Assembly (NCBI RefSeq): GCF_004962245.1 | Contig: NZ_SUHQ01000001.1 | Span: forward strand, 254,549-318,548 | DNA: 64,000 nt | Direction: 5' to 3' | Source of the DNA: Mesorhizobium sp. | GTDB taxonomy: Bacteria; Pseudomonadota; Alphaproteobacteria; Rhizobiales; Rhizobiaceae | Shown here: positions 35,848 to 43,782 of the stretch, in pieces | How the letters are laid out: each line of letters starts with the position of its first letter | Numbering within the stretch: the stretch's first letter is position 1 | Notes under the pieces: model-generated | Seen by the model: the letters and a program-made list of their open reading frames with translations, nothing else | What the model was told of the DNA's origin: nothing | The model's database searches: none | Translations under genes and position numbers: made by a program

Positions 35848-36819
35848 ATGACCCGCACCATCGTCGCCTCGGCGACACGAGAGATCATTATCGGATTCGA
35901 TCAGCCCTTCTGCGTGATCGGCGAGCGCATCAACCCGACCGGCCGCAAGAAGCTGGCCGCGGAGATGGTGGCGGGCAATTTCGAGACTGTCATCAAGGAC
36001 GCGCTGGAACAGGCCGCCTGCGGCGCGACGATGCTCGACGTCAATGCCGGTGTCACCGCCGTCGATCCCAACGCAACCGAACCGGCACTGCTGGTGCAGA
36101 CGCTGGAGATCGTGCAGGGCCTGGTCGACCTGCCGTTGTCGATCGACAGTTCGGTGACCGCCGCGATCGAGGCGGCGCTCAAGGTCGCCAAGGGCCGGCC
36201 GCTGGTGAATTCCGTTACCGGCGAGGAAGAAAAGCTTGAGGCCATCCTGCCGCTGATCAAGAAATACAACGTTCCGGTGGTCGCCATTTCCAACGACGAG
36301 ACCGGCATTTCGATGGATCCGGATGTGCGCTTTGCCGTCGCCAAGAAGATCGTCGAGCGCTGCGCCGATTTCGGCATTCCCGCGCATGACGTGGTCGTCG
36401 ACCCGCTGGTCATGCCGATCGGCGCGCTGGGCGATGCCGGCCGCCAGGTGTTCGCGCTGCTGCGTCGCCTGCGCGAGGAGCTCAAGGTCAACACCACCTG
36501 CGGCCTCTCCAACATCTCCTTCGGCCTGCCACATCGCCACGGCATCAACGCCGCCTTCATCCCGATGGTGATCGGCGCCGGCATGACCTCGGCGATCATG
36601 AACCCGGTGCGTCCGCAGGAGATGGAAGCGGTGCGCGGCGCCAATGTGCTGAATGGCACCGACGAGAACTGCACCAACTGGATCAGGACCTACAAGGACT
36701 ACAAGCCGGCCGAAGGCGGCCAGGCGGTAGCGGCCCCGACGGCGGTCAACGCGCCCGGCGAAGGCGGCAATGGCGGCCGCCGGCGCGGCGGCCGTGAAGC
36801 CCGGATGGCCCGGGGTTGA
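35848..36819 (+). CDS. Methyltetrahydrofolate:corrinoid methyltransferase (MtgA/AcsE type)
   Basis: A 323-residue pterin-binding TIM barrel of the dihydropteroate synthase superfamily. GERINPTGRKKL, MLDVNAG, PLSIDSS, NSVTGEEEKL and VAISNDETG mark the pterin site. Family members move a methyl group between a corrinoid protein and THF. With MttC and MttB nearby, it would take the methyl from methyl-MttC to give methyl-THF. The last 20 residues (GRRRGGREARMARG) are Arg/Gly-rich. It sits 77 bases after metF with its own palindromic operator. Confidence 0.88.
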   Translation: MTRTIVASATREIIIGFDQPFCVIGERINPTGRKKLAAEMVAGNFETVIKDALEQAACGATMLDVNAGVTAVDPNATEPALLVQTLEIVQGLVDLPLSIDSSVTAAIEAALKVAKGRPLVNSVTGEEEKLEAILPLIKKYNVPVVAISNDETGISMDPDVRFAVAKKIVERCADFGIPAHDVVVDPLVMPIGALGDAGRQVFALLRRLREELKVNTTCGLSNISFGLPHRHGINAAFIPMVIGAGMTSAIMNPVRPQEMEAVRGANVLNGTDENCTNWIRTYKDYKPAEGGQAVAAPTAVNAPGEGGNGGRRRGGREARMARG

Positions 36820-36944
36820 GCCACGGCTTGGCCGACACGATATGGTGCTTAGAACTGTTGGGAGGAACGGGTTCGAACCGCGGCACCGGTGTCGCGGCCC
36901 AGGTTTCAAGGTTCGCGCAACTTAGAAAGTAAAGTCTGGAACGG

Positions 36945-39014
36945 ATGAACTCTCCTGCCAACATCACCGATCCGCTCGTGCTGTTCATGCCGTCCGGCAA
37001 GCGCGGGCGGTTTCCGGTCGGCACGCCGGTGCTCGATGCCGCGCGCCAGCTCGGCGTCTATGTCGAGAGCGTGTGCGGCGGACGCGCTACCTGCGGGCGC
37101 TGCCAGATCGAGGTGCAGGAAGGCAATTTCGCCAAGCACAAGATCGTTTCCTCCAACGACCACATCTCGCCCAAGGGCGCCAAGGAAGAGCGCTACGAAC
37201 GCGTGCGCGGCCTGCCCGAACGGCGCCGCCTGTCCTGCTCGGCGCAGATCCTCGGCGACCTCGTTGTCGACGTGCCGCAGGACACCGTCATCAACGCGCA
37301 GACCATCCGCAAGGACGCCGACACCAGGGTCATCGCCCGCGATTCGGCAATCCACATGTGCTATGTCGAGATCGAAGAGCCCGACATGCACAATCCTTCA
37401 GGCGATCTCGATCGCCTGAAGATCGCGCTGATGAAGGACTGGGGGCTCAAGAGCCTCGATTTCGATTTCCATCTGTTGCCGCAGGTGCAAGGCATCTTGC
37501 GCAAGGGCAACTGGACCGCGACCGCCGCGATCCACAAGGATGCCGAAAGCGAGACCGCGCGGGTCATCTCTTTGTGGCCCGGTCTCAAGAACGAGGCCTA
37601 CGGGCTTGCCTGCGATATCGGCTCGACCACCATCGCCATGCATCTGGTGTCGCTGCTGTCGGGCCGCGTCGCCGCCTCGTCGGGCACATCAAACCCACAG
37701 ATTCGCTTCGGCGAGGATCTGATGAGCCGTGTTTCCTATGTGATGATGAACCCGGACGGCCGCGAAGGCATGACGGTCGCGGTGCGCGAGGCGATCTCCG
37801 GCCTCGTCGACAAGGTCTGTGCGGAAGGCAACGTTCAGCGCAACGACATCCTGGATTCGGTCTTCGTCGGCAACCCGATCATGCACCATCTGTTCCTCGG
37901 CATCGACCCGACCGAACTCGGCGGCGCGCCCTTCGCGCTGGCCGTCTCGGGTGCTGTGCACATCAAGGCGTCGGATATCGGTCTGAAGCTCAACCAGGGC
38001 GCCAGGCTCTACATGCTGCCTTGCATCGCCGGCCATGTTGGCGCCGACGCGGCCGCGGTGACGCTCTCGGAAGGTCCGCACCGCCAGGACGAGATGATGC
38101 TGATCGTCGATGTCGGCACCAATGCCGAGATCGTGCTCGGCAATCGCCAGCGGGTCGTGGCGGCCTCATCGCCCACCGGCCCGGCCTTCGAGGGTGCGGA
38201 AATCTCCGGTGGCCAGCGCGCCGCACCCGGCGCCATAGAGCGCGTCCGCATCGATCCCGACACGCTGGAGCCGAAATACCGGGTCATCGGCTCGGAGCTG
38301 TGGTCCGACGAGCCTGGCTTCCTCGACAGCGTGCAGACGACCGGCGTCACCGGCATCTGCGGCTCCGGCATCATCGAGGTGGTCGCCGAGATGTATCTGG
38401 CCGGCATCATCTCCGAGGACGGCGTTATCGATGGCGCGCTCTCCGCCCGCTCGCCGCGCGTCACCGCTCATGGCCGAACCTTCTCTTATGTGCTGAAGGA
38501 AGGCGAGCCCAGGATCACCATCACCCAGACCGACGTGCGCGCCATCCAGCTCGCCAAGGCCGCCCTTTATGCCGGCACCAAGCTGTTGATGGAAAAGCAG
38601 CACACCGACCACGTCGACCGCATCCATTTCGCCGGCGCCTTCGGCTCCTTCATCGATCCGAAATACGCCATGGTGCTGGGACTGATCCCCGACTGCGATC
38701 TCGACAAGGTTTCAGCCGTCGGCAACGCCGCCGGCGCCGGCGCACGCATGGCGCTGCTCAATCGCGGCTATCGCCGCGAGATCGAGGAGACGGTGAGCCG
38801 GATCGAGAAGATCGAGACCGCGCTGGAGCCAAAATTCCAGGAGCACTTCGTCTACGCCATGGCGCTGCCGAACAAGATCGACCCGTTCCCAAAACTGTCC
38901 GCGGCGGTGAAACTGCCGCCGCGCAAGACGGTCAGCGAAGACGGCATTGCCGGCGACGCCGCCCCGCGGCGACGTTCGCGCGAAGGCCACGCCGCCCGGC
39001 GCGGCCGGGGGTAA
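36945..39014 (+). CDS. RACo-type corrinoid activation protein ([2Fe-2S] + ASKHA ATPase)
   Basis: A 689-residue reductive activator. The N-terminal plant-type ferredoxin domain has Cys44, Cys50, Cys53 and Cys98 (CGGRATCGRC and LSCSAQ). The rest is the ASKHA fold: CDIGSTTIAMHLV near residue 223 and LIVDVGTNAEIVLGN near 385 are the phosphate loops, and GICGSGIIEVV near 465 the adenosine motif. Such proteins use ATP to drive reduction of inactive cob(II)alamin back to cob(I)alamin. This matches acetogen RACo rather than RamA, which carries C-terminal [4Fe-4S] clusters. The C-terminal tail (APRRRSREGHAARRGRG) is Arg-rich. Confidence 0.9.
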   Translation: MNSPANITDPLVLFMPSGKRGRFPVGTPVLDAARQLGVYVESVCGGRATCGRCQIEVQEGNFAKHKIVSSNDHISPKGAKEERYERVRGLPERRRLSCSAQILGDLVVDVPQDTVINAQTIRKDADTRVIARDSAIHMCYVEIEEPDMHNPSGDLDRLKIALMKDWGLKSLDFDFHLLPQVQGILRKGNWTATAAIHKDAESETARVISLWPGLKNEAYGLACDIGSTTIAMHLVSLLSGRVAASSGTSNPQIRFGEDLMSRVSYVMMNPDGREGMTVAVREAISGLVDKVCAEGNVQRNDILDSVFVGNPIMHHLFLGIDPTELGGAPFALAVSGAVHIKASDIGLKLNQGARLYMLPCIAGHVGADAAAVTLSEGPHRQDEMMLIVDVGTNAEIVLGNRQRVVAASSPTGPAFEGAEISGGQRAAPGAIERVRIDPDTLEPKYRVIGSELWSDEPGFLDSVQTTGVTGICGSGIIEVVAEMYLAGIISEDGVIDGALSARSPRVTAHGRTFSYVLKEGEPRITITQTDVRAIQLAKAALYAGTKLLMEKQHTDHVDRIHFAGAFGSFIDPKYAMVLGLIPDCDLDKVSAVGNAAGAGARMALLNRGYRREIEETVSRIEKIETALEPKFQEHFVYAMALPNKIDPFPKLSAAVKLPPRKTVSEDGIAGDAAPRRRSREGHAARRGRG

Positions 39015-39067
39015 CATCCCGCTGGCGGAAGCGGCCCTTCACCCCTAATTTCATTTGTATGCATATG

Positions 39068-39091
39068 TTTCCAGATCGACCGATCTGGAAA
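39068..39091. promoter_or_regulatory. Perfect 24-base palindrome
   Basis: TTTCCAGATCG and CGATCTGGAAA form 11-base arms around AC. It lies 54 bases after the RACo stop and 115 bases before a DUF1127 gene. The 2-base centre argues against a terminator, so an operator is more likely. Confidence 0.5.
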
Positions 39092-39205
39092 CGAAGACGC
39101 TGTTTTCGTGAAATCCACCAGATACATGCAGGGAGCATTTAATCGGCATCGAACGGCAGGCAGGAAATAGCTTTCAGCCGCCGCAACACTCCAAGGGAGA
39201 TGAAG

Positions 39206-39391
39206 ATGTCGATGTTCGAAAGCCTCGGTCGCTTTGGTACGGCCATCAAGCATGCACACGACAGGAACAGGTCCGTCCGGGCCTTGAACAGCCTGCCGCC
39301 CGAAATCCAGAAGGATATCGGCTGGCCGTCGTCGCCGCGCAACGACCCACAGGCCACCTTGTCGGCCCTGCTTTTGGGCTCGGCGCGCTGA
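39206..39391 (+). CDS. DUF1127 micro-protein A
   Basis: A 61-residue basic protein of the DUF1127 (YjiS-like) family. The C-terminal core LNSLPPEIQKDIGWPSS is characteristic, with a basic helical N terminus. GGGAG is 6 bases before the ATG at 39206. It shares LPxExQKDIGWP with micro-protein B at 41758. In Brucella and Agrobacterium, DUF1127 genes are controlled by the LysR regulator VtlR/LsrB and affect phosphate and carbon metabolism; a LysR gene lies about 1.2 kb away. Confidence 0.82.
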   Translation: MSMFESLGRFGTAIKHAHDRNRSVRALNSLPPEIQKDIGWPSSPRNDPQATLSALLLGSAR

Positions 39392-39426
39392 TGACCTTCG
39401 CCGACAAATGCAAGCTGCTGGCCAGG

Positions 39427-39453
39427 CGCCGAAGCCGTCATACGGCTTCGGCG
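39427..39453 (+). terminator. Hairpin downstream of DUF1127 A
   Basis: CGCCGAAGCCG (39427-39437) pairs perfectly with CGGCTTCGGCG (39443-39453). There is no T run, so it may be a processed RNA end or structured 3' tail rather than a simple terminator. Confidence 0.45.
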
Positions 39454-39641
39454 GCAAGCGACCGTCGGCTGCGCGCCGCCCTGTTGCCTCGGCGCTGAGC
39501 GCCGCAGGCGGCGACCAGTGCGGTGGAGCCGCAATCACACCACCGTGTTGACACCGCGCAAATCTTGACATTCTGGGTGGAGGTACAATCTTCGGTATTG
39601 GGGGTTCTCTTAGTCAGCTCAGCCGAAGTCCGTGTGTCCGC

Positions 39642-40625
39642 ATGCCCAGTCTCAAAAGCCACGTCGTGTCCTTCGTGCTCAGGCACAGCCGCAAGAAGGC
39701 GTTTTCGAGCCCGGAAAACCTGCAGCGCTGGATCGCCTATGCGCGCAAGACGGAGGACCACCGGCCGCCCGCCTCGCTACGATCGCGTTTCGACGTCACG
39801 ACACGCAGCGTTGACGGCTTTCCCGTCTACGAAATCGCGCCAAAGGCCGGCGAGCGAAGGCGGATTCTCTACCTGCATGGCGGCGCCTATGTCTTTCAAA
39901 TCACGTCCTATCACTGGGGACTGATCGCCGATATGGCCGACCGGCTGGGCTTCGGCATCACAGTGCCGATCTATCCCATCGCTCCCGAACACGATTTCCA
40001 CGCCATGTTCGGCATGGTCGGCAAGGTCTACCGTCAGATACTCGATGAAGCGGTAGCGCAAGACATCGTCTTCATGGGCGATTCCGCCGGCGGCAACATG
40101 GCCGTGGTGCTGACCATGATGGCCGCGGAAGATGCGCTGCCCTTGCCGTCGCGCCATGTGCTGATTTCGCCCGGCCTCGACGTATCGCTCGCCAATCCCG
40201 AAGTGTTCGAGGCGGAACGCAACGACCCTTGGCTGGGCATCCCGGGCGGGCTGGAGGCTGTCCGGCTATACAGCGCCGGCATAGATTCCAGCGACTGGCG
40301 TATCAGCCCGCTTTATGGCGATTTGTCCGTATTGCCGAAAACGCTGTTGCTGACCGGTTCGCGCGATATGCTCAGCCCCGACAACCTGATTTTCGCGCAA
40401 AAGGCCCGCGCCGCCGGCGTCGAAATTGAGGTCGTCTACGAGCAAGGCATGTTCCATGTCTGGCCGTTGATCGACATGCCAGAGGCGCGGCGCGCGCGCG
40501 ACAGCATCGTGGCGTTTTTGGGCAGCGAAACCGAGATATATCAAGCCAAAGTCGGCGAACTCTCGCTGCAGAAGCCAGATCGCGGCGTCACCGCTCATGG
40601 CCTGGCTGCGCCGTTGAGGTCCTGA
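39642..40625 (+). CDS. HSL-family alpha/beta hydrolase
   Basis: A 327-residue hydrolase. The oxyanion HGG is at residues 79-81, the nucleophile Ser148 is in GDSAGG, and the Asp and His follow in TGSRDML and GMFHVWPL. This is the hormone-sensitive-lipase group, typically acting on short acyl esters. No signal peptide is visible. It converges on the LysR gene with only one base between the stops, and the substrate is unknown. Confidence 0.85.
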   Translation: MPSLKSHVVSFVLRHSRKKAFSSPENLQRWIAYARKTEDHRPPASLRSRFDVTTRSVDGFPVYEIAPKAGERRRILYLHGGAYVFQITSYHWGLIADMADRLGFGITVPIYPIAPEHDFHAMFGMVGKVYRQILDEAVAQDIVFMGDSAGGNMAVVLTMMAAEDALPLPSRHVLISPGLDVSLANPEVFEAERNDPWLGIPGGLEAVRLYSAGIDSSDWRISPLYGDLSVLPKTLLLTGSRDMLSPDNLIFAQKARAAGVEIEVVYEQGMFHVWPLIDMPEARRARDSIVAFLGSETEIYQAKVGELSLQKPDRGVTAHGLAAPLRS

Positions 40626-40626
40626 A

Positions 40627-41526
40627 TCAGAACTTCCCGGTTTCCCTGAACACCTCGAAGGTCGCGCGGATATGGTCGGCGACTGCCTTGACCGGCGCGC
40701 TGGCGTCCGGCGCCACGACCATGGCGAGGTTGTAGGTGCCGATATCGGGCATGCCGTCCTTCGGGCAAAGCTCCACCATGTCGTTGCCGAGGAAGGATTT
40801 CGGCAGTGGCGCCACCGCAAGGTCGGACATAATGGCGGCGCGCTGGCCGGCCGTATGCGCGCTCATATAGGCGATGCGGTAGTTACGGCCCTCGCGGCCG
40901 AGCGCCTCGAGCGCCCCTGCCCGCCAGGCACAACCCTCTTCCCACAAGGAAACAGGCAACGGTTCGCGCAGATGCGCGCAGCCGCCCTTGGCGCCGGCCC
41001 AGACGATCGGTTCGGTGAGCAGCACTTCGGCGCCGAGCGCGCTGGTCTTGTAGGAGTTGGTGAGCAGCGTGATGTCGAGCGCCCGGTCGTCCATGCGCCG
41101 GCGCAGATTGCTGCTCTGGTCGATGGTGACGTCGACCGCGATCGAAGGATGCGACTGCGCAAAACGCTTCAGCACATGCGGCAACACGCGCTCGCCATAG
41201 TCATCAGGCGAGCCGAGCCGCACCACCCCGACAATGTCGGGGATGATGAACTTGGACACCACCTCGCGGTTGATCGACAACAGGCGGCGGGCGTAGCCGA
41301 GCAGCATCTCGCCATCCGTGGTCAGCGTCACCGAGCGTGCGTCGCGCGCGAACACGGAGCGGCCGAGAATGTCCTCCAGCTTCTTGATCTGCATGGAGAC
41401 GGCCGACGGCGTGCGGAAGACGGCATTGGCCGCAGTGGTGAAACTGCCGGTCTCGGCGATCGCCACGAACGTACGCAAGACGTCGAGATCGAGCAGCGGC
41501 AATGGATGATTGAGTGGGGCGTTCAT
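40627..41526 (-). CDS. LysR-type transcriptional regulator (VtlR/LsrB-like by context)
   Basis: A 299-residue regulator with N-terminal winged helix-turn-helix, LDVLRTFVAIAETGSFTTAA at residues 13-33 and SAVSMQIKKLE near 41, and a C-terminal effector domain. Cysteines are at 183, 199 and 254. It is divergent from DUF1127 micro-protein B across 231 bases and near DUF1127 A. In rhizobia and Brucella the LysR regulators LsrB/VtlR activate DUF1127 genes, and LsrB senses oxidation through three cysteines, at positions different from those here. The link is therefore contextual, not proven. Confidence 0.8.
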   Translation of the reverse strand: MNAPLNHPLPLLDLDVLRTFVAIAETGSFTTAANAVFRTPSAVSMQIKKLEDILGRSVFARDARSVTLTTDGEMLLGYARRLLSINREVVSKFIIPDIVGVVRLGSPDDYGERVLPHVLKRFAQSHPSIAVDVTIDQSSNLRRRMDDRALDITLLTNSYKTSALGAEVLLTEPIVWAGAKGGCAHLREPLPVSLWEEGCAWRAGALEALGREGRNYRIAYMSAHTAGQRAAIMSDLAVAPLPKSFLGNDMVELCPKDGMPDIGTYNLAMVVAPDASAPVKAVADHIRATFEVFRETGKF

Positions 41527-41757
41527 CGGGATCGACCTTCAATTTTTCTGATACAAACGATCATTCCATTTCGTTTGATTGAACATCACTTTGGGAGGAT
41601 AGTCAACTCCATCGAAGGCAGACGTATCGAAAGCGGGCCTTGAACGACCGCGACACGAATCTGCAATCGGCACGAAATGAAGCTGAAACAAACCTGAAAT
41701 AGCGCTTCGCATGCGGAGCGACCGGTGAACTCCCGGTCCAAAGTAAAGGAGAATGAA

Positions 41758-41946
41758 ATGTCCATCCTGTCATCCATCGGCCGCATAGCGACCGAAATCA
41801 GCGCGGCTCGCGCCCGCTACCAGACCGAACGCGCCATCCGCTCCCTGCCGATCGAACTGCAGAAGGATATCGGCTGGCCTGAAGCCGCCGACACCAAGAC
41901 CGGCACTCGCTACGGCATCGGATCCTGGGCTGGTGGAGCAAAATAA
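41758..41946 (+). CDS. DUF1127 micro-protein B
   Basis: A 62-residue DUF1127 protein. AIRSLPIELQKDIGWPEAAD is the conserved core, with a helical basic N terminus MSILSSIGRIATEISAARAR. AAGGAG precedes the ATG at 41758; the longer frame from 41725 is not supported. A strong terminator follows at 41967. It lies divergent from the LysR gene, the arrangement expected for a regulator and its target. Confidence 0.85.
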   Translation: MSILSSIGRIATEISAARARYQTERAIRSLPIELQKDIGWPEAADTKTGTRYGIGSWAGGAK

Positions 41947-41966
41947 ATCGTGTGTATCCAAAGCTG

Positions 41967-42006
41967 AAGGCCTGCCGCGCAGACGCTGCCCGGCAGGCCT
42001 TTTCAT
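41967..42006 (+). terminator. Rho-independent terminator after DUF1127 B
   Basis: AAGGCCTGCCG (41967-41977) pairs with CGGCAGGCCTT (41991-42001...), followed by TTCATTTT. The 13-base loop is CG-rich. It lies 21 bases after the stop codon. Confidence 0.85.
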
Positions 42007-42281
42007 TTTGTAGTCGACGACTTTCCGAGCCATGCTGCCGCTGCATGGCGCATATGAACGGGCTGCATAGCAGCCGACATTTCGAACTAACGCCTTGTAA
42101 ATAATCGTAAACCTTGGGCAGAGTGCCCAAATTTATCGCATTCCGTGTCGCTTTTCATGTCAAGTGCTTCGCTTTTGCGATTTAGTTTCCCCTCACGTAA
42201 GCCTATATCAGCGTCAGCCAACGAGCTGCCCCACTCCATCAAGCGAAGGCGACCCGTCTGAGCAACTGAATGGAGATGATC

Positions 42282-42416
42282 ATGAAGCTCTTTGCCCGCC
42301 TTTTCCCTCGCCGTGAAATGAACCTGACGACCGCACTCGAGCGCCAGCGCCTTGCCAACACCATGCCGGGCCAGACCGGCGCCATGGCCGCCGCGCGCCT
42401 CGGCTTCGTCGCCTGA
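42282..42416 (+). CDS. Small hypothetical protein, 44 residues
   Basis: MKLFARLFPRREMNLTTALE and on to AAARLGFVA. GGAG is 6 bases before the ATG at 42282, the codon use is like the neighbours, and a long perfect hairpin follows at 42462. The hydrophobic-basic start and Ala-rich end suggest a small helical protein. I do not recognise a family. It lies with other micro-protein genes between LysR and the GlxA-like regulator. Confidence 0.5.
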   Translation: MKLFARLFPRREMNLTTALERQRLANTMPGQTGAMAAARLGFVA

Positions 42417-42461
42417 TCTGACAGGCTCGCAAGCGGCGCTCCTTGCTGCTTCGAAGTCGAT

Positions 42462-42494
42462 CATAGCCGCTTCGGCCTTGCCGAAGCGGCTATG
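42462..42494. terminator. Long perfect hairpin without T run
   Basis: CATAGCCGCTTCGG (42462-42475) pairs base for base with CCGAAGCGGCTATG (42481-42494) around a 5-base loop, 45 bases after the small ORF. The absence of a T run suggests an RNA-stability element or bidirectional terminator. Confidence 0.6.
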
Positions 42495-42701
42495 TGTCGT
42501 CCGTCGGCCACATCCGGCACGTTTGCTCAATCCGGCAGCATGTCGAGCCCGTAACCGCATAGCGATTGCCCATTTGCGACCCGTGTCGCAAATAAAGTCT
42601 TTCCGTTGCCGCCTAGCCAATTGACAGGAAAGGTTTTTCCTGATGTCAGCTATGCTGATCGCGACATCCTGTTCGCGCCATTGCAGCGTGAGGGTTTTCC
42701 T

Positions 42702-43703
42702 GTGAACGTCGTAAATCATCCGATCAAGCGATCGTTTGTATTCTTCCTGGTCCCCGATTTCACCATGATCGCCTTTGCAACGGCGCTCGATCCGTTGCGC
42801 TCGGCCAACCGGATGCTCGGCTACGAGGCCTATCGCTGGCGGCTCGCCAGCATCGACGGCAAGCCGGTGCGCGCCTCGAACGGCGTCGAATGCGCAGTCA
42901 ACACCTCGCTGGAGGACGAACGCAAGAAGATGTCCGGCCCCGAGCGGCCGAACATGGCGGTCGTCTGCAGCGGCATCAATGTCGAGCGCTACCAGAACAG
43001 ATCGGCCTTCGCCTGGCTGCGCGAGGAATACAATCGCGGCGTCGCCGTCGGCGGCCTGTGCACTGGCGCACATATACTGGCCGCCGCCGGTCTGTTGTCC
43101 AACAAGCGCTGCGCCATTCATTGGGAGAACCTGCCGGGCTTTTCCGAGGCGTTCCCGAAGGCCAATGTCTTCGCCGACCTCTTCGAGATCGACCAGAACA
43201 TCTACACCTGCGCCGGCGGCACTGCGGCGCTCGACATGATGCTGAAGCTGATCGGCGACGATTTCGACGAGAGCCTCGTCAACCGGGTGTGTGAGCAGGT
43301 GCTGACCGACCGCGTGCGCAGCCCGACCGATCGGCAGCGCCTGCCGCTGCGTGCGCGCCTTGGCGTGCAGAACTCCAAGGTGCTGACCATCATCGAATTG
43401 ATGGAAGCAAACCTTTCCGAGCCGCTATCCCTGATCGAGATCGCCGATCACGTCGACCTGTCGCGCCGCCAGATCGAGCGCCTGTTCCGCACCGAGATGG
43501 GACGATCCCCTGCCCGCTACTATCTGGAAATCCGGCTCGACCGGGCCCGGCACCTGCTGATCCAATCAGCGATGCCGGTGGTCGAAGTGGCGGTCGCTTG
43601 CGGGTTCGTCTCCGCCTCGCACTTCTCCAAATGCTACCGCGAACTCTATGCACGCTCGCCGCAGCAGGAGCGCGTCGACCGTAAGCAGTTGCTGGTCGCG
43701 TAA
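42702..43703 (+). CDS. GlxA-family AraC-type regulator (GbdR-like)
   Basis: A 333-residue protein with an N-terminal DJ-1/PfpI-like domain (Cys120 in GGLCTGAHILAAAGLL) and a C-terminal AraC double helix-turn-helix: LSLIEIADHVDLSRRQIERLF and PVVEVAVACGFVSASHFSKCYRE. It starts at a GTG at 42702 after a GAGGG; the upstream frame to 42606 has no family similarity. This architecture is shared by GbdR and related regulators of betaine, dimethylglycine, carnitine and choline use, so it is the prime candidate for control of the methylamine genes here. Confidence 0.82.
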   Translation: MNVVNHPIKRSFVFFLVPDFTMIAFATALDPLRSANRMLGYEAYRWRLASIDGKPVRASNGVECAVNTSLEDERKKMSGPERPNMAVVCSGINVERYQNRSAFAWLREEYNRGVAVGGLCTGAHILAAAGLLSNKRCAIHWENLPGFSEAFPKANVFADLFEIDQNIYTCAGGTAALDMMLKLIGDDFDESLVNRVCEQVLTDRVRSPTDRQRLPLRARLGVQNSKVLTIIELMEANLSEPLSLIEIADHVDLSRRQIERLFRTEMGRSPARYYLEIRLDRARHLLIQSAMPVVEVAVACGFVSASHFSKCYRELYARSPQQERVDRKQLLVA

Positions 43704-43741
43704 AGGCAACATCTCGGATAATCCGATCTCAGATAAGAAGA

Positions 43742-43782
43742 TAGAGCGGCGGTACGCTTCGACTTGAAGGCTCGCCGCTCTA
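43742..43782. terminator. Bidirectional terminator between GlxA-like and DUF1194 genes
   Basis: TAGAGCGGCG (43742-43751) pairs perfectly with CGCCGCTCTA (43773-43782), enclosing a smaller CTTC/GAAG stem. The right arm includes the DUF1194 stop codon. It is placed to stop both convergent transcripts. Confidence 0.7.

Noticed and set aside
37073-39142. Long plus-strand ORF overlapping the RACo gene
   Set aside because: It is a shadow in another frame, rich in Arg and low-complexity stretches, without any domain.
39391-39498. A 35-residue ORF directly following DUF1127 A
   Set aside because: It overlaps a perfect hairpin, has no ribosome binding site and resembles nothing known.
42592-42605. 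ATAAAG..CTTT resembling the bmt/MtgA palindrome before the GlxA-like gene
   Set aside because: Only partial arms without symmetric ends; it does not meet the form seen at 21955 and 35807.
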